Source of the DNA: Blastomussa wellsi
Taxonomy: Eukaryota; Cnidaria; Anthozoa; Scleractinia; Plerogyridae
DNA: 64,000 nt
NCBI GenBank assembly: GCA_947652115.1
Contig: OX393563.1
Span: 2,543,970 to 2,607,969 of the forward strand
Reading direction: 5' to 3'
The translations under genes and the position numbers were made by a program. Of the stretch, positions 1 to 10,503 are shown in pieces. The notes below the pieces were generated by a model. That model was not told the DNA's origin and did no database searches. It worked only from the letters and a program-made list of their open reading frames with translations. Position 1 is the first letter of the stretch. Every line of letters starts with the position of its first letter.

Positions 1-134
1 ATTTGAGCATTTAATCGCTCGCACACCTTCAATGGTGTAATTTACAGGACACGTGAAGTTTACTATTTTGCCATGATGATAGTTATTGCCAGTCCTATTT
101 CCTTGATATGGATGGCCAGGGTCTGGGCATGAAG
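1..134 (-). CDS. Gene C exon 8 (partial): CCP 7
   Basis: Cut by the left window edge. SCPDPGHPYQGNRTGNNY, FTCPVNYTIEGV and a third cysteine (IKC) are visible. Sequons NRT, NFT and NYT. Very similar to CCP7 of gene B. Confidence 0.82.
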
Positions 135-2857
135 CTGTTAAGCGGAAGAATCGAAAACAAACGGAAAAGACCATAAATGTTATTTGTGCTGTAAGACCAT
201 CAGTGTTATTTTTGCTGTAAAGCTCTCACAGGGTCTTTGATTTCGGATTCTATTTATTGGCAACTGACATCCAAATAATTCAACTGAATATCCTAAGATA
301 TAAAAGATATGTTACCCTAATTTAAATAATTATTATCCAACATTTAAATAGTCGATCTACGTAACATGTGATCACAATTTGCCAGTTTAAAACGGACATT
401 CTAATCCCACATTGCAACTTTGGACATTTGGACAAAACGTTGAAGGTGGCACAGAAAGTCTCTCTGAAAGTTTCTAAGTAAGGGCAAAACAAATATCTTT
501 ACAGCAATAAAATCTTCAGAAACCTCATATTTTAACCAACAGTGATAGTTTGGAGCTATTGAATTTTATGCTATCTGTCAGCTGACAGTTACAATATTGG
601 CCATTTGTCAATTGTCAGTTAACCCCATCCAGACCCTTAACCATGATGTGTATATGTACAAATGCACTTTGTTATTTAGTTTTTTTGGCGCACCTGTAAA
701 CTAGCTGGTGCGTTCTGTAGACTCTGCTTATCAAGTCAAGGGTACGCACGGATACATAGAGCTCTTAGTGTGCGACCAAGTAAATAAATTATGTCTTATG
801 TCTCTCTCATACATAAGTATTCACCACTATTCGGCACCATTCGCCATCATCCGCCACCATTTGTCACTAATAGTCACTATTCGTCACCATTTAATTTGTC
901 TCTATTCGCCACCATTCACTATTCTTCATTATTATTCAAGAGAAAAACAAATATTTCTACAATAATAAAATCCTCAGAAACCTCATATTTTAACCAAAAA
1001 TGATAGTTTGTAGCTATTTGTCTTCGAGAAATGGGTAAAGTTTGCACGGAAATGCAAATATCGCAACATTAGTTTAAACTGACACGTAGATTTGACATTC
1101 AACTCAATTTTAAATAGAATGACCAAGTTACGCAGGCGAGTGATGATTGCTGCATTTAAATAAAACTTTCTTGCAAACCTTTACATGATGGTAGACTGCC
1201 ATCCCATCCTCCATTAATACAGTTAAGTCTTGCAGAGCCGACTAACGTGTAGGTAGTGCGGCACGTTATTGCAACTTCACCACCTTCTTTCAGCGTTACA
1301 TGTGTAATGATGGCATTCGGTATTGAAGGTACGTCAGGGCAGGTAGCTACAATAACAATGAGAGTAATTTTTTTCAATATATGTTTATGTATTTCGTTGC
1401 TAGTCCAATCCAATTGTCAGCAACTAATTTTATTTTACAGCTATTTCAAGGCCAAAGGCAGTGTGAGCAGACGTTTAGCCTGCTGCACGCGATGAGTATT
1501 TATCCGATATCAGCGGACGGCTAACTTGTCAACTCCGGACTACTCATGTAGAAACAAGGTATATCCAGCCACACTAATTTCCAAACTCAAAGCTAGGTAA
1601 CAGAAAGAGTGAAAGAGTTGCAAGGCTTCGCAGTCAGATCGAAAAAAGGTCTAGGTATTCAATAAAATTCCGAGGGAAGGTTTGTTTCTGTTTGCGACGG
1701 ACGGAACTGAAAGAGTTCCTGTCGCGGTGTACAAATTTTTGGCCAGGAAAAGACGTGAGAAAATGGATCAAGACGATGCTCCCTTTTATCTGGCTGTAAA
1801 CAACGTTTTAAAGACAGACTCACTCGTAACTAAAGGCTGGTTCAAGTCCGGCGCTGTTGGCGTAAACAAACTCAACGGTTTAATGAAGACAATGGTTCAG
1901 AAAGCAGGAATTGAAAACGACAGGCTCGGCAGAAAGACAATGATCCAGACACCAAGTGAGCCTAACATTCCACCTACACAAATTGCACAACTATCTGGCC
2001 AATACTGCGGCCTCGGGCAGCATTTTCAAGACCTCGGTCACAGTTTTTCACCATACGGACCTCCCAGCCGGCAAGTAACATATATATTTCACTGCTACCA
2101 GACGGTGAGTTTTGTAAATTTTTCTAAATACAGTGTGAATAAAATGAACTAATTACTACATGTCAGGAGAAAACGTTTGCCATCTCGTTACATCTCGCGT
2201 GCGGCGACCCCATACAATCTTTCTGTCTTGTTTTCAAAGCTTGAAGCTTTGTTTTCCAAACGTAATAGACCAATTTCGATATTTTAATATTTAGCCTTAA
2301 ACAATAGACATCACTGCTTGGCTCCGGTGAATAAATCCCACAAACTCTATAGTTAATACCCCGGAGCCTCGTGCTGGGGTCTATTGTTTTAGGGTGAATT
2401 TTAAAATATCGAAATTGGTCTATTTGCTGATAACTGATTTTATAACCGTACCAAAGCAACTGAACTCCCCCTTGATCCATACAGTCTGGCTGCACACCAT
2501 TATTGGCGATCCCTTAAGATAATATCCATCTTGACAGGCCAGAAAAACGTGAGTGCCATGAGGGTAGCTGATTTGGCTTGAATGGGGATGAATGATGTGC
2601 GAGTTCATCGGAATGCTTGGCTTTGGACACAACATTGCTAGATATGAAGATGGACACAGAAAGAATGAAAATAACGTGACATTATTTATATATTTAGCTA
2701 GCTACTCTCAATAGAATTGAGGTAAACTCAGACAATTTATTATGCGGTTAGCGTGAAACTAGCTTGTGCGTCCTGCAGTGTTTATCAAGTCTATGGGACG
2801 CACCGATACCATAGGTAAGTGCGTGACCATTTGGAACTGTCTTATTTAAATTTGCAG

Positions 2858-2902
<45 letters not shown>

Positions 2903-5900
2903 GTATAACAATATAATTTGGTTTTATCAACTGGGTTGATAATGTCAATTGGCCACCGTAAAGAGATTCAAGAGCTGACGTTTCGAGCGTTAGCCCTTCG
3001 TCGGAGCGAATCAAGGAATTGTGCGTCGTGTGTTTTTTATATACAGAAAGATGGAGCTTCGCTACTGGCTGGTGCCTGGTAACGTTAAAACAACGGAATA
3101 AATTAGTTGAATGAAAAGCGTTCGTTGATACCGTGAGGATTAAGAGTGCCGATTTGAAAAATAAATTTTTGTTCTAGAGTTTTACGGCTTTCCGTGTTTC
3201 CTTGGTGAAGGCAAAGGCCGCAGACTGCCATATGTTGCTAAGAATGATTTGGGAGATTGAAGTGTCTCGCGACCGGTTTCGATGCATTTTTGTCGTCTTT
3301 CTCTACGTCACGAAGGTGTTATCGGAATCGGTCGCCATGTCGTCTCCCTGTTTCGCCGATGTATAACTTTTTGCAAAGGGTGCAAGTTATGCAGTAGATG
3401 GCATTGGCTGAGGTACAGGTGAAATGATCAGTGATTTTGATAGATCGCTTGGGTCCCGATATTTTGCCAACGTTGTGAATGAAAGGGCATGTTTTGCATC
3501 GTGCGCGAGCGCATTTAAAAGTTCCGGGTTGATCACTAGTTTGGAATGCACTTCTGACTAAAAAGTTACCTATGTTTTTGTCGCGTTTGAATGAAATTAA
3601 TAGAGGTTGCGAAAAGATTCTACCAGTGTCGGGATCATTTTGAAGTAATTTAAAGTTTTTGAGAATGATGGATTTAACTGCGTGGTTGTGAGGGTGAAAT
3701 GTGAGGGTGAATGGAATAGTCGTCACTACAAAGACGGCGAAGTCTAAGAAACTGAGAATAAGGAATGGAATTCTTGACATGTGATGGATGTGAAGATGAA
3801 TACAACAAATAACTATGAGAATCTGTGGGTTTGTAGTGCAAACTGATGCATAAACCGTTGCCTTCGATAGAAACTTTGATATCCAGGAATGCTAAGGAAG
3901 TGTCGGAAATTTCCCAGGTATATTTAAGGGCAGGATGAAACGAATAAACAGCGGTTATAAATTGATTGAGATCCTCTCTGGTAGAATAGGTAGCGCCGAT
4001 ACAGTCGTCAATGTAGCGACGATATAGTTCAGGGCCGTTGTATTGATTGGTGTTCAATGTAGCCTACGAAAAGATTGGCGTAGCTGGGTCCCATTTTGGT
4101 ACCCATGGCCACGCCATTGATTTGTTTGTAATAATTGTTCGCGAATGAAAAACAGTTGAGTGTTAACACTAACTCAGCCAGGCGGAGTAGTGTTTCCGAG
4201 CTTGGTTCCTTAACAGTGAGTAAATCAAAAAAATGTTTGAGGGCTAGAAGACCTTCGCCATTTGGGATGACGGTGTAAAGAGATGTAATATCCATAGTGA
4301 AAATAAGTTTGTCTTCGCCAAGGTCCGTCATCTGTACTTGACAAATATCCCGCGATACACGTTAAGTAACGATAATTCGACCGCCGCTGCACAACGGCAA
4401 CTTTTCTTGCTGTAAAATTAGCTTCACTGATAATTTTAAACAATTTTCTGCTCAGCCTTGTGGAATATCATCTGATTTTAGCTAACTCGGCATACGGCCT
4501 CGTCTGCTAAGTATCAGGCTATATTCCGCGCGATTTCGCGCCATAATTGTCAACTTAATATTCGTCACAATTCTTCACCAATCGTAAGTATTCTCGACAA
4601 TTTGCAGTATTTGCTATTTGGGTTTTCAAGACATTCGTGAGTTATAGAAAAGAGCTTTCACCTTTTTTATATATTGCTGTTTTGCAAAATAAACGTATAA
4701 CCAAAGAGAAAATGTAGAAAAAGAGAAAGAACTTAACAAATACGAATGCAAATGGTACTAACGCATTTGCGACATTTAATAAGTTAAAAGCACTCTTGAT
4801 GTAGAGGTTCAGTTCACCTTTGCAAACTGGAACAGTTGAATTCCATCTGCCCTGAATACAGCGCAGTGCACGATCTCCAACCAATTGGTACCAAGGCTTG
4901 CACTCAAACGAAACCACTCGGCCATGTGAAAAGCGTGTGCCAAACTTCCGACCATTCAGCGGATCTCTGATCTTCAAGCAATAGGCTAGGCAATATAAGT
5001 AAATAACAATAAGTAAATCAGGTGAGCCAAGAAACCTATTTAGCTTTGGGAACAGAGAGACAAAAGAAAACAAAAGTCATGAGAAATATAGGGTACAAAA
5101 ATGAAAGTGTGGTTAAATCTTCGCGCTCGGGCCGCAAATGATCGACACTACGCGGGCGCAAATAAACAATATTCTCGATAAAAGCCATTTTATAATCATT
5201 ATTATCAATATAGCAGGCCAAATAACATCCTGATAACTAACAAATTTAATAAAGTTTTCAAGAATACAAGTAAGAACTCGCGCCGCGCTGAAAATGTTAA
5301 CTGAAAAACCTGGACTGATATGTTTGGAACAGGTGTAGTTGCAGATATACTTACGATGTCTCTGAAAATAATCGCCAAAGAGTTTTTAAACATTTAACGA
5401 ATTTAAATTTTCCAGTTGATCTTCGGTGTGATATTCCTGCAGTACTTCAGCCGAGCCAATTTTCCTCGACCGTAGGAATAAAGCGAACGAGAACTCGCTT
5501 TCTTTGTTTCTTTTGGATTGTGCTTTTGCTTCTAGGTTTTCTAGCCTATCTTCAAGTCTAAATCCGAATTTTTGTGTCGGCATTTTTCTCATTTATAACA
5601 AGTAGACTGATTTATCTCTCTGAAAACTATTTGCTTAGTGTGAAACTGAACTTCGAAGCTTGCTGTTCGCTCGTACGCAAATCGATAGTTTTCCCGCGTA
5701 AAACGGTCTAAACGTAATCTGATTGGTTTAAATTCATCGGACGATGGAGCGTGAACCAACCGCGCCGACCGGTTAGCTAGTAGCCAGTTTGGTAGAGCGC
5801 CGGACTACCGTGCAGGAGGTCTCGGGTTCGAGTCCCAGACCGGACCAACACTCAGGGTCTTAAAACAACTGAGGAGAACTTGCTGCCTTTGTAACTACAT

Positions 5901-8900
5901 CTGCAAATGGTTAGATGTTCTAGTCTTCTCGGATAAGAACGCTAAGCCGTAGATCCCGTCTCCTGCATCTTCAATGTTACTTGTTAGCTGGGAACGTTAA
6001 AGAACCCACACATTAATCGTAAAGAGTAGGGCACGGAGTTCCCGGTGCTGTGGTCTGGTCTGTTCGCATAAGTACTCACGGTTGGGTGGGTGAGGAAAGA
6101 TCATGAATTGTTAGCGGTTGCCTTTGGCGCCCTGACTACAAATGTAAAGCGCATTTGAACTATATTCGCTATATAAATCTATTACTATTGCCACTCAGCT
6201 TCAGGACCGTTAATGCAAAAGCGGCCCAGCGGAGTCAATTGCGGCACGCATATCGCCTGTTTTCACGAGGCCGGATTTCAATCTGGCCGCGTACATTGAA
6301 GGCAAATATAGTATGTATAACAGGAGACAAAGAAAAAGCGATTTACCTTTACAAGATGGTACGTTTGCACTCCAGACTCCATTGTTGCATGTTAAAGTTG
6401 ACGAACCAAATAGATCAAAACCTGATAAACAGGTAAAACTTGCCTTGGCACCTTGAGTAGTGTCAGTCCCATGTAGAGTACCATTAGCAGGAGCTCGCAG
6501 ACGTGGACATACACCTAATCCTATAGCAAAAAAAGAAGATAACATGCATCTTAATGAACGGTAAAATCTGAATTTCAACACATGGCCAAATAAAACAAAC
6601 GAAGAACGACTCCATGCATACTGATCCTGAGCTGACGTGAAAGTGCTTGTCTAGTTTCAAGTAGTTGTGGCGAGCCTTACTCTAATGGTATGGCCTAGTG
6701 GTAGGCGCTGAACTTCTAATCCGGTAGTTTCGGGTTCAAATCCTCCTCTCTACCACTATCTGGAGTTGTGTTCGGTGGTCCCGAAACTCAACTCCAACAC
6801 AACAGGAGGACGTGCGCATGCGTACAACCGCTGAAAAAACGCAGCGTAATCGTTGTTTATCCTCGTAAGTTTTAATGTTGAACTAAATTTCGCCAAGGAA
6901 AAGCGTATCGCCTGCAATGAGGCCGCTCGAAGGATAAAGAAGAAAAGGGACTGCTTGTAGGTATCGAGCTGATTTTCTGACTTGCTTCGGGATTGATGTT
7001 ACAGCCGAGATCAAGCTGAGGTAAAAATTTGTGAAGCGCGACGGAAAACCTTCACTGACTATGTTAAAATCAGACAAATATTAACAACGTGATTATGACT
7101 TATTAAAAGCAAAGCTGTACTTCAAAGTGCAAGAACGTTTTCTCAATCAAAATGACGGGAAGTGACGATTAACATAGAAAGTGCTCCCCACCATGCCAAA
7201 AAGGGCATGCCTGGGTGTTCCGTACGAGGCAGGATGGCTCCACACAGGAAAGACAACTGGAACGTATACGGAAGAACCAATTATAACTGATGGTATCGAA
7301 TTAATTTTACGAGGTCTTTTGGATGCCCAGAATGGATGGTAGAAGAGACTTGCGTTGGCGATATCCTTTATGATCGCAGTCGCAAAACGCTGCCGGCAGC
7401 ACACTTTGTAAATAGAACTGGCCGGTCTCCCACCAGTTGTTTGTACCGCTTATTTGATCGTCTGGGATTTGCGCGATATAAATGTTAATTATTATTATTA
7501 TTATTATTTTTATGGTGGTCCATATTAATTACAATTATGTTGACGGATTTTAAATATACGCTATATATATAAATACCCTCAAAATTCTATAACTTACTTT
7601 CACAAAATGGCAACATTCCGTTCCATCGTCCATCAATGCATTCGAGCCTCGGTTTACCGATGATACGAAAATTGTTATTGCATTGAAATTCCACAGCAGA
7701 TTGGCCGACGTTAGAACTTACAGGAACAACTTGACCATTCGGAATGTGACTTATGTCTGGGCAGTATCCTGCTGAAACGAATAAAACGTGATCATATTAA
7801 AAAGGGGAGGAAATTGTTTATAAAATTTCTCAAAGAATACCCTAAGAGTAACAAAGAACACTGAAATTGATCATACCAACACAAGTGAATTTTTTTTGTG
7901 ACCAAGTATTTCCAGTGCATCTTATTATGGGTTTTCCAACCAGATAAAAACCTTGTTGACAACCAAACAGTACCACGCTGCCACTTTCAAGTTTTCCTTG
8001 TTGTGACGGATATATAATGGTCGAACCAGAGGGAGGAGTAGGTGGATCACATTTTGAACCTTTAAAAAAAGTTAAAGACAACTTAGGAAATACGGATGTA
8101 AAGTATATCAAACAGTTCATATCTCAGCGGATGTAGATGAGAGTGAAAACTGATCATCGCAGTGAATTTCCAATTTAAGCAAATGGAATAAAGGATCCTG
8201 AAAAAATTCAGGGCTTCCCGTTGAAGCTCTGAATTTTTTCAGGCTTCTTTATTCCAGTTGCTGTAATTGGAAATTCACTGCGATGATAGTTTCTCACTCT
8301 TAGGTAATACGTTTGCATCAAATATTCAGTTAAAGACGAAAAGCTAGCGATCATGGTGGCAAAGAATAAAACAATAGTAATAAACAGGATCTTGCGTGCT
8401 ACTGGGTTATTAAAAGATGCTAAAACATAGCGATTCTTGTAAACAGCATCTGGAATATTCTTATCATCAGCTTTTTTAAGTAACAACAGTAGTGGTAGTC
8501 GTAGTAGTGGTAGTAGTTCTTGTAAACGACTACGTTGTTGTACAAAATGAAGTGACCAATTGCTATCTTGTTGTAAAATTCATATAGACCAATTGCCATG
8601 CCAAATAAGAATCAGTCTTCTGAAACGTTTATTTTAGCAAGCCATCGTTAATACAATAATGATCATATTATAAGGAGTTATTGACAATAAACAACGTGCT
8701 GTTGCCTCTAAGGTAGCCCCTTGCAGTAATCGACAAAGTTTGGCAAACATCTTCCACCTAGTTGGCTATCAGTGATGGATCGAGGGGGTGGGGGCATGGG
8801 AGGGGAGGGGGGATGGAAGAGGGACGTTTTTAAGTAATATTGATTTCAGAATATGGCTTGTCCTATCGGATTTCCTTTTTTTGTGGAGTCCAAAAACAGG

Positions 8901-10503
8901 GGAGGGATTGGGGCGAGACCTCAGGGCCCCTCCCCTATAGATTCACCACTGGCTATCCAATGCCATTCTCAAGAAAAAAATTCTGAATCAAAGCGTACAC
9001 ATAGACACTTCGACTACTCTAAGAAATAAGAGCGTCTGTCAAACTCACCAGCTAGATGAATCAAGTGAGAGTTGCCGTACTTACTGAATAAGTAGGGACT
9101 TTACGAAACCACGACGGCAAACAAAAGATTTAATGAGCAGAACAATAGTCCTGCACGTGCGTTATCCATCTTTGTTCATTTCTTTGTCGTCCTCTGCAAA
9201 CCAACGACGTGAAATGGCTAAATTCTGAGTTGTGTTGAGAGCGTGAACCGCAACGGCGAATTGAATTAAATAAGCGCTGAAAAATCCAAGTAGAAATTAG
9301 CGCTGATACTGATAATCACACTAAACAAATTCTGATAGTTGCGAGAATCTTACGCAAAATTTAAATACATTTTTTTTTGTGGACGTTGTCGTTGGCGTCG
9401 CCGCTAATTTCCGTTTCGTAAACGGTCGGTGCCATTTTTTAACGGTCGGTGCCATTTTTTAACGGTCGATGCCATAATTGGTAACCAAGCTTTTCGGAAT
9501 GGACGATGCTATATCCGCTCTAGTTTAGGCCTGGACTAGGTCGAAACTGGTGATAGACTAATACACACTTACCAAATGCTTAATTGTTCAATTTCACACT
9601 GGTGTGCTTGCGGTTAGCTTTATTTGTTGGGTGGGGCAATACTATAAGTAAAATATATATACTAAGAAAGTCTTGTTTTATAACGAAATTTTGTGGGGAT
9701 TTGGCGGATTGGCCTGGTAGTGTAGTGGTAGTGTACTGGTGAAATAGGGATGTTGGCTTGTCAGAGGTTCAGGGTTCGATTCTTGTCATTGACTAACAAT
9801 TTTTCTTTTTTTGTGGGTAAAAAAATTCGATGATAGCCCAAAAAAATTCTAAGTGTCGAAAAAATGGCATCGACCGTTTACGAAACGGAAACGTGCGGCG
9901 TCGCCGTCGTGGTTTCGTAAAGTCCCTAGTGACATGCAAAATGCAGTCAAATGTCCGTAAATCAAGCTAAGACAGATTTGGGGCTTAGATCTTTAGAGAA
10001 GTGTGCGTTACCGCCTTATAATCAACTTTCACAATGACACGGAGAGGAAATTTATGCGGAGAGGAAACTGTGCTATTGGTGTTCTTGGTGTTGCATTTGC
10101 ATATTTATTTGCCCAGAATTTGAGCCATGTTCTTTGTTTTGGTTGAATTAACGTACGCAATGTTTAAATTTGTCGGCGCTATGAAAAAAAGTAGGATACA
10201 AGACATCCGCACTGCGTCGCTTATCAATCCTGTTATTCGCATCATAGCTTTGAATTGTCATTAAAGTAAAGTTTCTTCCAAAAAAAATCTTTAGAACTAC
10301 TTTAACCTGATAAACGGAATCATACTGTAGCTGAAGCTTACAACTGATTAACGCTAATCTGAGTCAAAGTTAATCTGACGTTAAAGTTAATATTTTTTAC
10401 AGTGCGAAATAAAAAGTTAATATAACCCTCGGCTGAGCTACTTACCAAAAGCACCGATCGCGCAAATTACCAGGTGATAAAAGGCGTAACAAACAAGCTT
10501 CAT
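1..10503 (-). CDS. Gene C: secreted multi-CCP protein, 3' end beyond window
   Basis: Predicted partial CDS: complement(join(<1..134, 1179..1346, 2452..2637, 4818..4985, 6347..6520, 7598..7771, 7877..8059, 10446..10503)). Signal peptide then at least seven CCP modules, each in one phase 1-1 exon, as in gene B. There is no WAP-like exon after the leader. CCP7 resembles CCP7 of gene B more than it resembles its own neighbours, so B and C are probably paralogues or have exchanged exons. A Penelope-like element, SINEs and small inverted-repeat elements sit in its introns without touching exons. How the protein ends cannot be seen. Confidence 0.8.
486..1018. repeat. Direct repeat pair in gene C intron
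   Basis: A stretch of about 75 bases at 486-560 (key words CCTCATATTTTAACCAA and GATAGTTTG) recurs at 944-1018 with few differences. The unit does not match any coding exon; it may be the edge of a duplicated non-coding element. Confidence 0.6.
820..930. repeat. Degenerate minisatellite, CGCCACCATT-like units
   Basis: About ten imperfect 10-12 base units of the type CACCATTCGC / CACTATTCGT run in tandem. It accounts for the overlapping short ORFs in this stretch. Confidence 0.6.
1179..1346 (-). CDS. Gene C exon 7: CCP 6
   Basis: 168 nt. TCPDVPSIPNAIITHVT, ITCRTTYTLVGS, LNCING and WDGSLPSCKG. The donor GTTTGC is weak, but the exon length and phase fit. Confidence 0.83.
1682..2140 (+). pseudogene. 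Crypton/DUF3504-like tyrosine-recombinase fragment
   Basis: The plus-strand frame reads ERVPVAVYKFLARKR, then DSPFYLAV-like, NKLNGLMKTMVQKAG, RKTMIQT and PNIPPTQIAQLSGQ, which recall the C-terminal tyrosine-recombinase core of Crypton-type transposons and DUF3504 domestic relatives. The expected His-Lys after LSG and the terminal Tyr region do not read through, and no upstream part is seen, so this is a decayed 5'-truncated copy in a gene C intron. Confidence 0.6.
2264..2424. mobile_element. Inverted-repeat element (161 bp) in gene C intron
   Basis: Ends are inverted copies of AATAGACCAATTTCGATATT. A second, inner inverted pair (AACAATAGAC...GGCTCCGG against CCGGAGCC...GTCTATTGTT) is nested inside, so the element folds as a double hairpin. 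MITE-like; no coding capacity. Confidence 0.7.
2452..2637 (-). CDS. Gene C exon 6: CCP 5
   Basis: 186 nt. LCPKPSIPMNSHIIHPHS, LACQDGYYLKGS, MVCSQT and WIKGEFSCFG. The donor GTACGG is followed within 30 bases by an inverted-repeat element (2264-2424). Confidence 0.82.
2859..4345 (-). mobile_element. Penelope-like retroelement, 5'-truncated and frameshifted
   Basis: On the minus strand: an RT segment (FTMDITSLYTVIPNGEG, NGVAMGTKMGPSYANL, RRYIDDCIGA) over about 4331-3680 in at least two frames, then a GIY-YIG endonuclease piece (CITCTLCKKLYIGETGRR) near 3330-3400, then a non-coding tail to about 2859 that contains a hammerhead-like motif. The N-terminal part of the RT is missing. Frame breaks show it is inactive. 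The same tail recurs at 42287-42484. Confidence 0.85.
2974..3006 (-). ncRNA. Hammerhead-ribozyme-like motif in Penelope tail
   Basis: Minus-strand order: CCGACGA, a GGGC/GCUC stem with UAAC loop, GAAAC, GUC. This matches the core of the short hammerheads known from Penelope-like elements, with one core difference (U to C in CUGANGA), so cleavage activity is doubtful. Confidence 0.5.
4818..4985 (-). CDS. Gene C exon 5: CCP 4
   Basis: 168 nt. YCLKIRDPLNGRKFGTRF, FECKPWYQLVGD, RCIQG and WNSTVPVCKG (sequon NST). Acceptor ATTGCCTAG. Confidence 0.85.
5785..6190 (+). mobile_element. tRNA-derived SINE
   Basis: The head looks like a tRNA: A box GTTTGGTAGAGCGCCGGACT and B box GGTTCGAGTCCC. A conserved body follows (ACTCAGGGTCTTAAAACAAC, later TGGGAACGTTAAAGAACCC) and a tail ends in an ATTACTATT motif. 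It sits in the intron between gene C CCP3 and CCP4, antisense to the gene. Confidence 0.75.
6347..6520 (-). CDS. Gene C exon 4: CCP 3
   Basis: 174 nt. VCPRLRAPANGTLHGTD (sequon NGT), FTCLSGFDLFGS, LTCNNG and WSANVPSCKG. Confidence 0.87.
6685..6830 (+). mobile_element. tRNA-like SINE fragment
   Basis: TGGCCTAGTGGTAGGCGCTG is an A-box region and GGTTCAAATCC a B box, with TTCTAA between them. Acceptor-stem pairing is poor, so it is read as a SINE head rather than a tRNA gene. A short inverted pair (GAGTTGTGTT / AACACAAC type) follows. Confidence 0.5.
7598..7771 (-). CDS. Gene C exon 3: CCP 2
   Basis: 174 nt. YCPDISHIPNGQVVPVS, FQCNNNFRIIGK, ECIDG and WNGMLPFCE. Intron to the previous CCP is only 105 nt. 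Donor GTAAGT. Confidence 0.83.
7877..8059 (-). CDS. Gene C exon 2: CCP 1
   Basis: 183 nt, phase 1-1. KCDPPTPPSGSTIIYPS, FGCQQGFYLVGK, RCTGNT and WSQKKFTCVG. Acceptor TTTTTTTAAAG, donor GTATGA. Confidence 0.83.
8154..8286. repeat. Large hairpin made from SINE-tail sequence
   Basis: Inverted arms of about 60 bases meet near 8218: CATCGCAGTGAATTTCC on the left and GGAAATTCACTGCGATG on the right. The same words occur in the tails of the SINEs at 14385 and 24325, so two SINE tails seem to be joined head to head. Confidence 0.65.
8771..8949. mobile_element. Short non-autonomous DNA element with 8-bp target duplication
   Basis: TGGCTATC occurs directly before (8763-8770) and after (8950-8957). The inner ends are imperfect inverted repeats (AGTGATGGATC against GATTCACCAC). 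An 8-bp duplication suits hAT-type elements. No coding capacity. Confidence 0.6.
9093..9928. mobile_element. TIR element carrying a tRNA-like segment
   Basis: Perfect terminal inverted repeats TAGGGACTTTACGAAACCAC at both ends with flanking TA. Inner inverted pair CCGTTTCGTAAACGG at about 9410 and 9875. A 22-base unit (TAACGGTCGGTGCCATTTTT) is repeated at 9421-9474. At 9712-9790 lie A-box-like GGTAGTGTAGTGGTAG and B-box-like GGTTCAGGGTTCGATTC words. A related copy lies at 28251-28684. Confidence 0.7.
10446..10503 (-). CDS. Gene C exon 1: signal peptide
   Basis: ATG at 10503; MKLVCYAFYHLVICAIGAF, then a GTAAGT donor in phase 1. Short but typical hydrophobic leader. It lies 2.4 kb upstream of the first CCP, so an intervening missed exon cannot be excluded. 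Confidence 0.6.

Larger units (their letters stand above)
693..2845. repeat. Dispersed duplicate: 693-810 and 2745-2845
   Basis: Both copies hold a GTGCGT...TCTGCAGTGTTTATCAAG-type segment, then a GACGCACxGATACxATAG block and GTGCGACCA / GTGCGTGACCA. The span given covers both copies; only those two intervals are repeat. Confidence 0.5.

Noticed and set aside
5795..5850. Possible tRNA gene
   Set aside because: A and B boxes are present but the acceptor stem does not pair and a conserved SINE body follows. The same applies to tRNA-like words at 6690, 14400, 24340, 24985 and 63340.
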